From Limnanthes douglasii subsp. nivea (Eukaryota; Streptophyta; Magnoliopsida; Brassicales; Limnanthaceae): 64,000 nt of DNA. Location: positions 168,850,643-168,914,642 of the forward strand of contig JAUPFV010000001.1 in the NCBI GenBank assembly GCA_036936605.1, written 5' to 3'. A program made the position numbers and the translations under genes. This document shows positions 46,997 through 58,166 of this stretch, one piece after another; within the stretch, counting starts at the first letter, position 1; each line of letters starts with the position of its first letter. Below the pieces are notes generated by a model, which was not told the origin of the DNA, searched no databases, and saw only the letters and a list, made by a program, of their open reading frames with translations.

Positions 46997-48459
46997 ATAA
47001 GGCTTTTGAGAATAGTTTTTTTTATCTCTGTAAATTGCAGAGACTTGATGACTAGAAAACCTCTATTATTTTTCTTTTTAGTTTATTTAAGCCTTTTGTT
47101 AAGAAGATCTTGGAAGCTTTTATCATTCTCCTTAATCTTTAGTATATGAGTAACAGGTAAACTACCTATGTTTTCTTAGGTAAGAGTATGGATGTCAGCT
47201 ATAAGGTTTTCGTAGTCAAGGGAGGGAGATAAATTGTATCCATAGTTAAGGGATTTGATAGCTTCCATGCCATTTTCTTCATTGATAGTAGAACTATTAT
47301 GTTTAGGAATAATTTGGGTGTCTTTATTGTTGACATTGGTTTGTACTTTTTTATCAAATGTTTTAGAAGAGCTATTTGTTGCTTTATCTTTTTTTCTAAT
47401 TGTTGGTGAAGATAATAGAATCTTTGTTGATCTTATTCTTCTTCTGATTCAGGTTATTGTTAATATCACCATAACTATGATTTTTGATACCTTGTTAGAG
47501 CTTAATGACAATAGACTTAACTTTGGGAGGCTTTATTACTGAAGTTTTTGGCTCTTTAGACTCTTGACTTTCAGGTATTTTCCCTTCATCCAATTTATAA
47601 GTGTTTGTTAGATATTTCTTGCAAGTATCTTGCTCATGACCTAAGTGCTGACATAATTAACAATATTGAGGAAGGTTTTTGTAGCTTATCTCTAACCAAT
47701 GACCCTTGTTATCACCAAAACCAACCCAGATGTGATGCTGAAGTTTCTTAGTAAGATCGTAGCATGCGTTGTATAAGGCTCTATTGTTTTCTGGAACAAA
47801 GGTTTTCATAGGATGGACTATTGTAGTAGTAATTGTCTGGATAATTGAGTCATTGCATATATATTCTGGAACTTTAGCTATTGTAATCCATACTAGGGTA
47901 ACTGGACTTTCAATTTTCAAGTTGAAGGATGGGGCCCACTTTAGAATATTCATTGTAACTTGACCAAAAGTCCAGACATTTCTGATCCATAATATGCAGA
48001 TGTCTTATTTTAGTATGAATTCAATCAAGATATGATGAGCATCCCAGTTTGAAACACTGTAATCACTTGTAAACCTACGATCATTTAATAAATTTCTTAG
48101 CAATTATTTCTTAGGAATACCTTTTGCAAACTTTCTTATCAAAGTGAATCTTGATGTGGCCATAAGCTGGGCTTTCTCTTGTTTTGTGAATTGGAGAGAT
48201 ATGTGATCATTTTTTTGTTAATTTCAGATGAAATATATTCATTGGATTTGAATGAAGGTTTAAACAGACCTGCATATGGCTTTGTGATTGATGTAGCATC
48301 CTGTTTTGTTGCATTTTGATGTTGTATATATTGTTGAAGAACATTAAACTCAGACTCTGTGATTACCCTATTTTGATGGTTATCCATAGAAATTCTGATT
48401 TGATGATTATTGCATGTTTTCTTGTATGCAATATTTTTGTTTGATGTATCTTTTTCCAT
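46993..48459 (-). pseudogene. LINE 4 ORF1 (DUF4283 and zinc-knuckle protein)
   Basis: ATG 48459 begins MEKDTSNKNIAYKKTCNNHQ. The DUF4283 region reads SPVTLVWITIAKVPEYICND and HIWVGFGDNKGHWLEISYKN (47920-47670), then the knuckle C-x-x-C-QHLGHEQDTC with one in-frame stop inside it (47660-47620). A Lys-rich tail with stops ends in ...FTEIKKTILKSLI before TGA 46995-46993. That TGA overlaps the ORF2 ATG. This is the counterpart of LINE 1 ORF1. Confidence 0.75.
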
Positions 48460-48660
48460 AAGGCTCTCGTAAGCAGCTAGAAAGAACCAAAGAAGAGAAG
48501 ATGCAAATCAGTGAGCTCCTTCTCGACGCAAAAACATGGCTTCTATAAGGACTTCCATGAATTTGAATGGAAAAATCCGATATTCATAAGATAGATACAA
48601 CAAATCACAGCAAGATGCTGAAAGAAACTCAATTCTTAGAGATCAATAAAGAGTTTCTTG

Positions 48661-49094
48661 AGAAAGAAGAAACCCATTCATCATTTACATATAATTAATA
48701 TTAATTGACTGTTTTATCTATCCAGTCCGTTTTGAAAATAATATATATATATATATAATATTTGTAATATATATATATATATATAATATCTAATATAAAA
48801 ATTATATATGTAATCGAAATTGAATAAATATCTAAATAAGAACTGATCAAACTCATATATAAAAATATTAAATTTTCTGAATCAAACGATGTTTGAATTT
48901 GATATATTATCATATTTATGTTAAACAAAGGACTACGAACGAAAATTAAATATTTTTATTTATTAAAAAAAATTAAACTATAATTATTTAATATTATTTA
49001 AAAAATTATACAAAAAATTATTTTATTGTTAACTTTTTTATTACAATTATTAAAGTTTTTCACTTATTTATTATAATATGATAATTATGAGGAA
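48661..49094. other. AT-rich stretch with TA-rich microsatellites
   Basis: Two TA-dinucleotide blocks at about 48740-48790 are separated by a TTTGTA spacer. No gene seen. Confidence 0.7.
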
Positions 49095-50006
49095 ACAAAG
49101 ATACCTACAACGCTATCCGTACGCATCTTCCTTGTGTTGGATGGGTGAAGTTAGTTTGGTATAAATTTAATATCCTCCACCACTGTTTCATCATTTGGTT
49201 TGCTATCAAAAGAAAACTTTCCAGTAATAATAAGCTTTTAAGTTGGGGTTTAAACACTCCCCCGAATTGTGTCTTATGCAATTTTGCCTCTGAAATTCTT
49301 AATCATATCCTTTATGACTATAGTTACACTCATAGCATTTGGGGTTACGCAAGCTCCAAACTTGTTGTTCTTTAAGCCACAATAATAATTGAGTCTCTTG
49401 GATCCATGAGGCGTCCAACCGGCCTCCATCCACTTTACGATACCTTTAGCGTGTCTGCTTTGGCGTCATCGTCTACCATGTCTGGTGTGAGAGGAATGCC
49501 AGAATTTTTCGCTCTTCTCCTACCCTTGCCTCTGCGATCTCATACCGCATATTTTTTTGATCTATGGTTCAGATTTCATGGTATGAAAGTTGCTAACTTA
49601 CTTAACCTCTAACTTAATTATGTTTTGCTTTTAGATTGTTGCGAACTTCTATCATTACCGGCCTGCTAACTTTACTGACTTTCATCGTTGCTTCTTAATT
49701 CATTTGTCGTATGTGGCAAATTCAATTCATTTATCCTCTTCTTATTTGATTTATCTTTCGATTGATGAAACCAGTTTTCTCTACTAATCCGCTGTATTAG
49801 CTCACTTCGACGCTACTGTTTGTTTTATTGAGTATTTTACTTTTAGTATTTTGTTTTGCTCTGTTGTACTTCTTTGGTCCAGTTCAGATCAATTCTCTTA
49901 ACTCTTTCTTTCATGGTTCTTAAACCACTCCTGACATGTATTTGTAAAAGTATATTTTATTTTTGTTTAATATATTTTTACAAAAAAAAGAAAAAAAGAA
50001 AAAAAG
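49095..50006 (+). mobile_element. LINE 5: 5'-truncated LINE 3' end
   Basis: It begins at the zf-RVT domain (IRTHLPCVGWVKLVWYKFN, then ILHHCFIIWFAIKRKLSSNN, CVLCNFASEILNHILY), matching VGWAGLVWNKYN of LINE 2. After frame changes it ends with a FFDLWFRFHGMK-type C-terminus near 49610. A 380-bp 3' UTR closes with an A/G-rich tail (AAAAAAAAGAAAAAAAGAAA) near 50006. No RNase H. Confidence 0.8.
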
Positions 50007-50200
50007 TACTAGCGTCTACCCTAGTGGAAAAGATTAGAGACCGCCACCCTACCGTGTTATTACGAACGGGTCAATGGGTTATTGTTATTGGTTTTTGGGT
50101 CTGTATGCCCCTCCATCACGTAATTGATGTTGGGACTTTTAGGTGAACTACATGCATATACAGTAGCATAGCCTCAACTTCCTGTATTTTATATCTTAAA

Positions 50201-50354
50201 TTTAGTGTCCGTTACTCTTATAACATTTCACTTCAACATTTATAGTTCATTTGGGTTGGTTGGATTTAAAACATTAATTTTAGTGTCCGTTACTCTTATA
50301 ACATTTCACTTTAACATTTATAGTTCATTTGGGTTGGTTGGATTTAAAACATTA
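50201..50354. repeat. Near-perfect tandem duplication, 77-bp unit
   Basis: TTTAGTGTCCGTTACTCTTA to TTTAAAACATTAA occurs twice in tandem (50201 and 50278), with about one difference. A recent duplication. Confidence 0.95.
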
Positions 50355-50375
50355 AAAAACGATAAGCAAGAAGAA

Positions 50376-50856
50376 TTTATGATTATACTTAGAGGGGTTA
50401 AACGATTTTGGAATCGCGGTTAAAAATTGGAGAACTGTCTATAAACTGGCGGATAAACTGTGAAACTCACTTATTAGAACCGTAAACCGCGGTTTATTTG
50501 TAAATATTATAAGTTTTTTAATTATTTTATAACCAAAATCATATCTTAAGTTATATTTAAAAAATATTGAGATATTGTATATGATTATAAAATTATTATT
50601 ACATTTTTGTTAGTATTTATGATTATACCTAGAGGTGTCAAACGATTTTGGAATCGCGGTTAAAAGTTGGAGAACTGTCTATAAACCGGCGGATAAACTG
50701 TGAAACTGACTTATTAGAACCGCAAACCGCGGTTTATTTGTAAATATTATAAGTGTTTTAATTATTTTATAACCAAAATCATATCTTAAGTTATATTTAA
50801 AAAATATTGAGATATTGTATATGATTATAAAATTATTATTACATTTTTGTTAGTAT
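50376..50856. repeat. Tandem duplication of the hAT left end, 240-bp unit
   Basis: Units begin TTTATGATTATAC at 50376 and 50616 and run to ACATTTTTGTTAGTATT. Each contains the target site ATTATAC, the hAT-type terminus (TAGAGGGGTTAAACG or TAGAGGTGTCAAACG) and the subterminal word AACCGCGGTTTATTTG. So the end of the element and its flank were duplicated together. Confidence 0.92.
50622..50629. repeat. Left 8-bp target-site duplication of the hAT element
   Basis: ATTATACC, matched by ATTATACG at 53474-53481 (7 of 8). Confidence 0.75.
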
Positions 50857-51020
50857 TAATTTGTTTTGGTTATTAATATTTTAATGTTGTAATTATTATA
50901 TAATCCAAAATTTTAAATATTACTTATGTTATTATTACCTTTAGAATATTATTATTATTTTTCGGGATCTAGTGTTGATATTATGTTACAAACCAAAACT
51001 ATATCTTATCATGGTAAAAG

Positions 51021-51410
51021 ATTACAAGTTATATTGTTATAATTTTAATATTACATTTTGAATATTATTATTGTGATTTGGTTTTAAATATTACAAGTGT
51101 TATTTATTATTTTTTAAACCAAAATTAGATTTTATCATGCTAAAGATTACAAGTTATATTGTTATAATTTTAATATTACATTTTGAATATTATCATTGTG
51201 ATTTGGTTTTAAATATTACAAGTGTTATTTATTATTTTTTAAACCAAAATTAGATTTTATTACAAGTTATATTGTTATAATTTTAATATTACATTTTGAA
51301 TATTATCATTGTGATTTGGTTTTAAATATTACAAGTGTTATTTATTATTTTTAAACCAAAATCAGATTTTATCATACTAAAAGATTACAAGTTATATTAA
51401 AATATTTAAT
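51021..51410. repeat. Tandem repeat, about 125-bp unit, three to four copies
   Basis: ATTACAAGTTATATTGTTAT recurs at 51021, 51146 and 51259 and, shortened, at 51384. It is followed by TTTGAATATTATNATTGTGA and AAACCAAAATTAGATTTTAT. The third start is 12 bp short because of a small deletion. Confidence 0.9.
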
Positions 51411-51583
51411 ATAACAAGTTATCTTGTTATTTTTTTTAATAAAAATGTTATCTTATAATTATTTGATAGTACAACTCCTTATTATAATAAAAGATAAATA
51501 TTTTTTTTGTTTATTTAGCCGTTCACAGTTTATACTCTTGCGGGAAGGAGTTGTACAAATGATTTCAAATTAAAATACAAAAT

Positions 51584-52096
51584 CTAAAATACTTTTTTTA
51601 GTCTCTTGTCACTAGCCACTTTTTTAAGACGCAAAACTTTCTCAACAGTAACTGCAATATGTAAAGGATCTGCCAAAACTTATCCTCGAGTCTCGCGATT
51701 AACCTTACTTAACGCAGCAGCAATCAAATCGACCATCTTCGTCTTCGTACGAAGACTTTGTTTAGGAACAACAGTCTTACTCTTAGTTATAGTCGGGTGT
51801 TTGACACTTCGTGTCACCTTGTCGACCAATTTGGAACTAAAAGTTTGTTTGGCGGTCTTACTCAAAGTCGTACGTGTAGTGGCAGGTTTGACGCTTCGTG
51901 TCTCCTTATCGAACATCTTGGAACTAAAAGTTTGTTTGACGGTCTTACTCATATTCGTAGGTGCATTGGCAGATTTGACGCGTCGTGTGATCGGATCCCT
52001 CTCGGGTGGGGGAGATATCATAAAGGAAGAAAATTCCGAAAAATCAGTTTTCTTGGTTGTTTGTCCTAACCTGTTGTTGAAGCCATAAAACACCAT
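51584..52096 (-). pseudogene. Basic repeat protein, unrecognised, carried in the hAT element
   Basis: ATG 52096 opens 138 codons to TAA 51680. The same frame then continues with protein-like sequence (VLADPLHIAVTVEKVLRLKK) to TAG 51584, so an original protein of about 170 residues with one nonsense change is likely. It is rich in Lys, Thr, Ser and Arg. A 29-residue repeat (LSKTAKQTFSSKLVDKVTRS and its partner MSKTVKQTFSSKMFDKETRS) is encoded by exact 87-bp units starting at 51800 and 51887, with a partial third at 51974. The unit keeps the frame. No domain, signal peptide or membrane segment is recognised. The high charge suggests a nucleic-acid-binding or nuclear protein, which is inference. 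A TATA box lies about 205 bp upstream. It could be a captured host gene or an element-specific accessory gene. Confidence 0.55.
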
Positions 52097-52292
52097 TAGG
52101 AATTTGGGATAATCACAAATAAAAACTAATAAAAACGGATAACAATTATTTTTCGGAAAAAAATCTAACTATTTCGAAAGTAGAACTACAATATGTAAAA
52201 TAAGAAAGTAAAGTTTTATAGAAATTCTAGAATAAGTAGATAGATTTAGAGAGATGTAGAATAGATTTAGAGAGTGTGTGAGTTTGGAGTAG

Positions 52293-52320
52293 GGGTCTCC
52301 TCTATTTATAGGGGAGACCC
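52293..52320 (-). promoter_or_regulatory. TATA box inside a 13-bp-arm hairpin
   Basis: GGGTCTCCTCTAT and ATAGGGGAGACCC form an inverted repeat with one mismatch around TT. On the minus strand the centre reads CTATAAATAG (52311-52302), a strong plant TATA box, about 205 bp upstream of ATG 52096. That fits a start site near 52275 and a leader of roughly 180 bp. Confidence 0.6.
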
Positions 52321-52371
52321 ATAAAAAATCAAATATTTTGAAAAAAAAGTCCAGACCATCCGGACTGCGAA

Positions 52372-52407
52372 TTCGGACCATCTGGACATAAGTCTGGATG
52401 GTCCGGA
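52372..52407. repeat. GC-rich hairpin, 16-bp arms
   Basis: TTCGGACCATCTGGAC, loop ATAA, then GTCTGGATGGTCCGGA. The arms pair except for about two positions. Related words (CCAGACCATCCGGACT at 52350, GAGTCCGGATG at 52455) lie nearby, so this is a cluster of TCCGGA-type motifs directly upstream of the TATA hairpin. Confidence 0.8.
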
Positions 52408-52472
52408 CTCGGCTATGGCTAGTTGCTCAAGTTTGAAATACTAGCCGTTGCCGAGTCCGGATGCCCCAAATG

Positions 52473-52625
52473 GCAATTCGAACTACTATTTTTAAAAAAA
52501 TAAATAAAACTATATATATATAGGGAATTCGAACTATTATTTAAAAAAAATTAAAACTCTATAAATAGGGAATTCGAACTATTATTTTTTTTAAAAAAAA
52601 CTCTATAAATAGGGAATTGGAACTA
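52473..52625. repeat. Tandem TATA-like module, about 45-50 bp, four copies
   Basis: AATTCGAACTATTATTT recurs at about 52473, 52525, 52571 and 52615. From the second copy onward it is preceded by TATAGGGAATTCG or CTCTATAAATAGGGAATT. The repeated CTATAAATAG is the same TATA core as in the hairpin at 52293-52320, here on the plus strand. Confidence 0.85.
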
Positions 52626-53340
52626 TTATTTTTATTAAAAGTTATTTAAATCTCTTTCAATTTCAATTTTTATTTTGTTATTCAAAGGAAATTTATGTCT
52701 ATGCATATACTTATACAATTTTAAAAACTTTAAATTTATACTTCAAATATTGAATAGTTCGAAAAAATAACCGTAAACTATTTAAATCATCTAAACATAT
52801 ACACTTCAAACTTGAAAGATTTAAAGAACTGCCTAATAATTTAAAATTTTAGAATACAATTATATGTCTAATAGGTATATATTATTTAATATGTACCTAA
52901 TATTAAATAAAATATCTTAAATATCTCAATATAATCAAATAATATACAAGTCATATTACAATTATATTGTTTACGATATCTTGTTTAAGGCAATCAAATT
53001 ATTAATTTTATAATCTTAAAAATATTTTTAATAATATTGAAAGTTGTAATCAAAATACAATTATATGTATATATTTTATTTAATATCTACCTAATATTAA
53101 ATAAAATATCTTAAATATAAAAATATAATCAAACATATCAAAATCATATTCCAATTATTTTTTAGAATGTAATTACTGGATTATAGAATTTCGGATTAAA
53201 ATGATATAGTATTTAATTAAATAGCATAATTCATTCGTTTATATTGTACATATCTCAATTATTAAAATTAGATTCAATTAACGCTTACAAATTAATTGTA
53301 AATAAAATTATAAAATATTTTAATAAACGGTGCCTAAATG
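52626..53340. other. AT-rich interior of the hAT element
   Basis: No gene. It contains diverged repeats of TACCTAATATTAAATAAAAT at about 52894 and 53090. Confidence 0.6.
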
Positions 53341-53473
53341 GTTTATCTAATGGTTAAGCTGCTGATTTAACCGTGAAACTGGCCCGTTAAAACGGCAAAC
53401 CACAAAAACCGCAAACCGCGTTTCTCTGTTAAACAGTTCTGACGGTTCGCGGTTTGAACCGTTTGCACCTCTA

Positions 53474-53481
53474 ATTATACG
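53474..53481. repeat. Right 8-bp target-site duplication of the hAT element
   Basis: ATTATACG directly after CACCTCTA; partner of 50622-50629. Confidence 0.75.
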
Positions 53482-53722
53482 TCATTCCGGACACTTTCGA
53501 GATTGTCAGCGGCTTTACTAAAGAATTATTATCGTATGCAGTTTAACTAAATTTATTAAGATATTTGATGATAGAGATAGCAACTTTATTTGAAATCGAA
53601 AATATTTGAACTCGTTAAATCGGTTTAATAAAATAGTTCGTATTAAAACGGGACAAATAAGTTTAATAAGATGGTTCATCAATTTACAAACTATACATTG
53701 TCAGGTGAGGGTCAGAAAGAGT

Positions 53723-54111
53723 TGAGGAATTACATTATTCTATTTTTTTTATAAAAGGAGTGAGATAAATTGAATAATGATAATACAAAGAAGGATAAAC
53801 TTAGAAAAGTGTTGGACGATGGTTTGGTGAGTTTTTTAAAAAAATCAGTGAAATAATTTACTGAGTCAATAATAGCTTATTAATGAGAATTAATAAGCAT
53901 GGTAATGGTTTCTTCATTTTTTATGTTAAACTTTATAAAACCAATAGCTTAGTTTTGTGGGTGTATCGAAAATATAGTCACGAAATCTTTTATAATAAAT
54001 CGATATGCAACAAGTCTGGAAACGTATGCATAATTTGGTAAACTCCGTTAATAATTTGTGTGTTTTTTATTTTACTGTTGTTTTTATGTTTTTTCCATTG
54101 ATCTAATTACA
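53723..54111 (+). repeat. 5' LTR of copia element 3
   Basis: It runs from TGAGGAATTACATTATT to ...ATCTAATTACA and is paired with 57764-58166. Shared words include AGTGAAATAATTTA, TATTAATGAGA, GTATGCATAATTT and AACTC(C/T)GTTAATAATTT. Substantial divergence between the LTRs shows an old insertion. A degraded primer-binding site (TGGTAGCGCTC) follows at about 54124. Confidence 0.85.
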
Positions 54112-57100
54112 GGAAAATTCTATGGTAGCGCTCCAAAGGAGATCAAATTTGAGTGAGAGCAATGAATACAGATGAAGAAAATGTAAGACTTAAAATTTTT
54201 GATGGTGCAAACTTTGGGTTTTGAAAGATACAGATTGAAGACTATTGATGCTCTAAAAAGCTTTATCAACCTCTCTCAGAAAAGAAGCCACAGAGTATGG
54301 AAGATGAAGAATGGACTTTTCTTGACAAACAAGCTCTTGAAGTCATCTGATTGACACTATCCTGCAATGTTCCTTTCAACACCGTAAATGAAACAACCAT
54401 GACCGGCTTTATGAAGGATCTCTCAAGTACGTATGAGAAGCCATCAACGTCTAACAAAGTTTACTTAATGAGATGTTTATTCAATTTGCGAATGATGGAA
54501 GGCGCATCTGTAGCTCAACACCTTAATGAACTCAATACAATTACAACCCAATTGAGTTCAACCAAAATTGATTTTGATTACATGCATTGATACTCTTGTC
54601 TTCTATACCAAAAAGTTGGAATATTATTGTCACAGCTGTGAGTAGCTCATCAAGAAACAATAGGTTAAAATTTGATGATGTTCGTGATCTGGTTCTCATG
54701 GAAGATATTTGAAGGAGAGATTCGGGTGAATCATCAACCTCCTCAGTTTTTCATACAGAGTCAAGAGGAAGAAATTCAACCAGAAGGAATGGACGTACCA
54801 AGGTAGAGACAAGAGGTCTAAGTCTAGGAATCCTAAAAATTCCCAAGGGCCAAAACATATTGAGTGTTGGAACTGTGGGAAGACCGGGTATTATAGAAAT
54901 AAGTACAAGAGATCATCAAATGACTAGGGGACGAAGACATAAGCAAATGTCACTTCAGAATGAGATGATGCACTGATATGATCCTAGAAGAGCCATGAAG
55001 AGTCTTGGGTGTTAGACTCTGGAGCATCGTTCCATGCTACTTCAAAAAAAGATTTCTTTGATAGGTATGTTCTTACAAATCTTGGAAATGTATATCTTGG
55101 TGATGATCAAACTCGTGATATTATTGGTAAACGTGTGGTGAGTGTTTTGGTTGAATGGGTCTATTTGGGAGTTGAAAGATGTCAGGCATGTCAATGAATT
55201 GAGAAAGAACTTAAAGTGTGTAATAATGGTTATTCGTGGCAAAAATAGTGATACTGTTTACAAGATAGTAGAGGCACGTTGTTCAATTTCAATTGCAACA
55301 GGAAATGTAAATCCCAATATATGGCACCAGAGACCTGGCCACATGAGTGAGAAAATAATTAAAAGTATTAACTTGAATGGGAAACTTCCAGGTCTACAGT
55401 CGATTAATATAGACATGTGCAAATATTTCATACTTGGAAAATAAAAAAAGAGTCAGTTTTTAGACAAGTAGCAGAAACCCAAAGGAATAAAACCTAGAGT
55501 TTATTCACTATGATGTTTTGGGGCCAAAAACTGTTTCATGTATAAAAGGAAAACACTACTTCGTGTATTGATGATCATTCTTGAAAGGTATGGGTTTATT
55601 TTCTAAAGCATACATCTGAAATGTTTGAATATGAAAATATGGTTGAGAATAAGACATGTCTAAATATTAAAAATCTTTAAACCGATAATGGTGGTGAAAA
55701 TGAGGACACGAGATTAGGATGGAGAGACCCGTGCTGGACATGACTCAACACAATGGTATAGCTGAGCATACGAACCAAAGATTGACAAAAAAATCCAGAA
55801 GCATCCATATACAGTCAGGTCTGCCAAAGCAGTATGGTCAGAAGCAGTCAACACATCGGCTTACTTAACCAATCGAGGTCCATCGATTCTCTTAGAGAAT
55901 AGAATATATGAGGAGGTATGGAGTGGTATTGAGTGGGCCAATGTTTACAAATGCAAAAGATATCCTAGATAGTCAAGAAACAGAGTCGGTCGAATCAAGC
56001 CCTTAGCAACAAGATTCAATTAGTCAAATCAATACACAGTAGTCCAATACATTACAACCAACTATAACAGCTTTTGTTTTGAGAATATTTTCCCGACCTA
56101 TGTGCCCAACATGAGATACTTGAATTATATGTTGTTGGCTGATATAGAGGAGCCTGAATGTTATGATGAAGCTTGCCAGGTCAGTTATGCTAGCAAGTGG
56201 GAACTTTCCATCAAAATGAGATGTAGTCTTTAATCTCAAATAAGGCCTAAGAACTAGCTGAGTTACGCATAAATACAAAGACACTTCATAACAAATGAGT
56301 ATATCGGGTGAAAGACGAGCATGATGGCTTTAGGAGATACAAAGCTCGAATAGTTGTCAAAGAATTCTAGCAAAAAGAATGAACTGATTATATCGAAATT
56401 TTTACTCGAGTTGTGAAGCTCAATACTCTTTGATCATTTTTAAGTATTGTTGTCATTAAAAACCTTTATCTTGAACAGTTAGACGTGAAGACTGCATTTT
56501 TTCTTGGTAATTTGGATGTTTCTTAAAAGAAAGGAAAGAAAACATGGTATGAAAACTCAATAAAAGTTTTTATGGTCTAAAACACGCACCAAGAAAATGG
56601 TACAAGAAATTTGGCGATTTTATTGAAAAAAAGAATTTTGAGAAGTACAATGCTAACCACTGTTGATATTTCAAAAGATGTAAGTCTAATTATATCACTT
56701 TGCTACTTTATGTTGATAATATCTCAGTAACGGGTTTAGATATAGATAATATTGGAAGATTGAAACAATAATTGTCAAAAGAATTTGATATGAAGTACTT
56801 CGGTCCAACAAAGAAGATCATTCGAACGCAAATAACAAGAGATGACCGTAAAATAAATTTGCAGTTATCTCAGTCATAGTACATAAATCTTGTTTTGCGA
56901 TAATTTAACATGGGTGATGCCAAGCCAATTAATACACCCTTGGTAGGTTACTTCCGTTTATCCAAGGATCAATCCCCTCGAACATACGAAGAGAAAGACT
57001 TCATAGCTAAGGTTCCTTATGCCTCAGCTATTGGGAGTTTGATGTATGTAATATTTTGAATGAGACCATACATTAGTCTTGCAGTGAGAGTTGTGAGTAG

Positions 57101-57763
57101 GTTTGCGTCAAATCGAGGGAAAATTCATTTGGAAACAGTAAATTAGATTTTGAGGTATCTAATAAAAACCACAGAAAAGTGTTTGTACTTTGATTAGGGT
57201 GAGTTAAAGATACAAGGCTATTTAGTTGCAGATTTTGGAGGTGAATTTGATCACCGGAAAAGTACCACAAATTATATATTCATTGTTGGAACTACAACTG
57301 TTAGTTGGATGTCAAAGTTACAGAAGATTCTCACTTTATCCATTATAAAAGATGAGTATGTAGCAACGACTGAAACCACTAAAGAGATTATATGGCTTCA
57401 AGGTCTGCTAACCAAGCTAGGATTTAAATAGAAGAAGAACATTATATATAGTATTAGTCATAGTGAAATTCACGTGGTGAAGAGTTCAACATTTCATTCG
57501 AGAACCAAGCATATATCTTTGTTATCAATTCATCAGATATTTATTGTAATATGTGGTTCTAATACTAGAAAAGATCAAAGGAAGCAAGAATCCAGCTGAT
57601 ATGTTGAAAGAACAATAGTTATTGAAATATTAAAGTTGTGTTCAGTTTCAGTTGGTCTACAAGAGTAAGAAGACCAGAAAGATCTACTGCATAGATCAAT
57701 GTGTTAAGATAGATTGAAACTAGTCTTCAAATAGAGATTATTAGACGAGGAATCTGTGGAAAG

Positions 57764-58166
57764 TGATGAATTATATTATTTCAATTTCGTATAAAGAAGC
57801 AAGATAAATTGGATGATGATAATAAATAACAAAAAATGATAAAACAAGAGAAGTGTTAAACGAAGGGTCTAGAGATGTTTTGAATTTTGAGAGATAAGTG
57901 AAATAATTTAGTGAGTCATTAATAGTTTATTAATGAGAGTTAATAACACTTGTAATCGTTTCTTTTTCCTATATGTGTTAAACTTTATATAAGAGCAACA
58001 ACTAGGTTTTGCGAGTGTACCGAAAATACAGAGTCACAGAGTCTTTTCCAATAAAATCAATATGAAATAGATCGGAAGACGTATGCATAATTTTCTAAAC
58101 TCTGTTAATAATTTTTGTTTTTTTATTTCACTCTAGTTATTGTGTTTTCCCATTAATCTAATTACA
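57764..58166 (+). repeat. 3' LTR of copia element 3
   Basis: Runs from TGATGAATTATATTATTT to ATCTAATTACA; partner of 53723-54111. Confidence 0.85.

Larger units (their letters stand above)
43330..48660 (-). mobile_element. LINE 4: L1-type retrotransposon with RNase H, decayed
   Basis: Minus-strand LINE of the LINE 1 clade, with DUF4283 and zinc-knuckle ORF1, endonuclease, RT and RNase H in order. The T-run near 43331 may be its tail, and a GA-rich segment at 48480-48660 its 5' UTR. No clear target-site duplication was found. It is far more decayed than LINE 1, with many stops, but keeps the ATGA overlap between ORF1 and ORF2 (46993-46996). Confidence 0.8.
50630..53473. mobile_element. Non-autonomous hAT-like element with cargo
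   Basis: The termini are TAGAGGTGTCAAACGATT and, at the right, AACCGTTTGCACCTCTA. These are inverted repeats of about 17 bp with one indel, flanked by 8-bp target-site duplications as expected for hAT transposons. Both ends also carry copies of AACCGCGGTTT / AAACCGCAAACCGCG as subterminal repeats. The 2.84-kb interior encodes no recognisable transposase. It holds a 125-bp tandem repeat (51021-51410), an unrecognised gene remnant with a promoter (51584-52320), hairpins and a repeated TATA module (52473-52625). Transposition would need transposase from another hAT copy. Confidence 0.8.
53723..58166 (+). mobile_element. Ty1/copia element 3, full length but decayed
   Basis: The 4.4-kb element has two LTRs of about 390-400 bp and the copia gene order on the plus strand. 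Gag of the UBN2 type (ETTMTGFMKDLSSTYEKPST, GASVAQHLNELNTITTQL, 54390-54570), a zinc knuckle (CWNCGKTGYYRNK-like, 54870), protease (SWVLDSGASFHATSKKDFF, 55000-55060), GAG-pre-integrase (IWHQRPGHMSEKIIKSINL, 55318), integrase remnants (55560-55960), RT (EQLDVKTAFFLGNLDV near 56475, LLYVDNISVTG near 56710, a D-to-N change in the YVDD site, GLKHAPRKWYKKF-like near 56590) and RNase H (LVADFGGEFDHRKST near 57225, IIWLQGLLTKLGF near 57390, SRTKHI near 57498). Stops and frameshifts occur throughout. No target-site duplication was recognised. Confidence 0.88.

Noticed and set aside
46769..47149. 126-codon plus-strand frame
   Set aside because: It is antisense to the LINE 4 ORF1/ORF2 junction, where the minus-strand reading has clear homology.
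43330..48660. Target-site duplication for LINE 4
   Set aside because: No convincing repeat of the flank of the T-run was found near 48500-48720.
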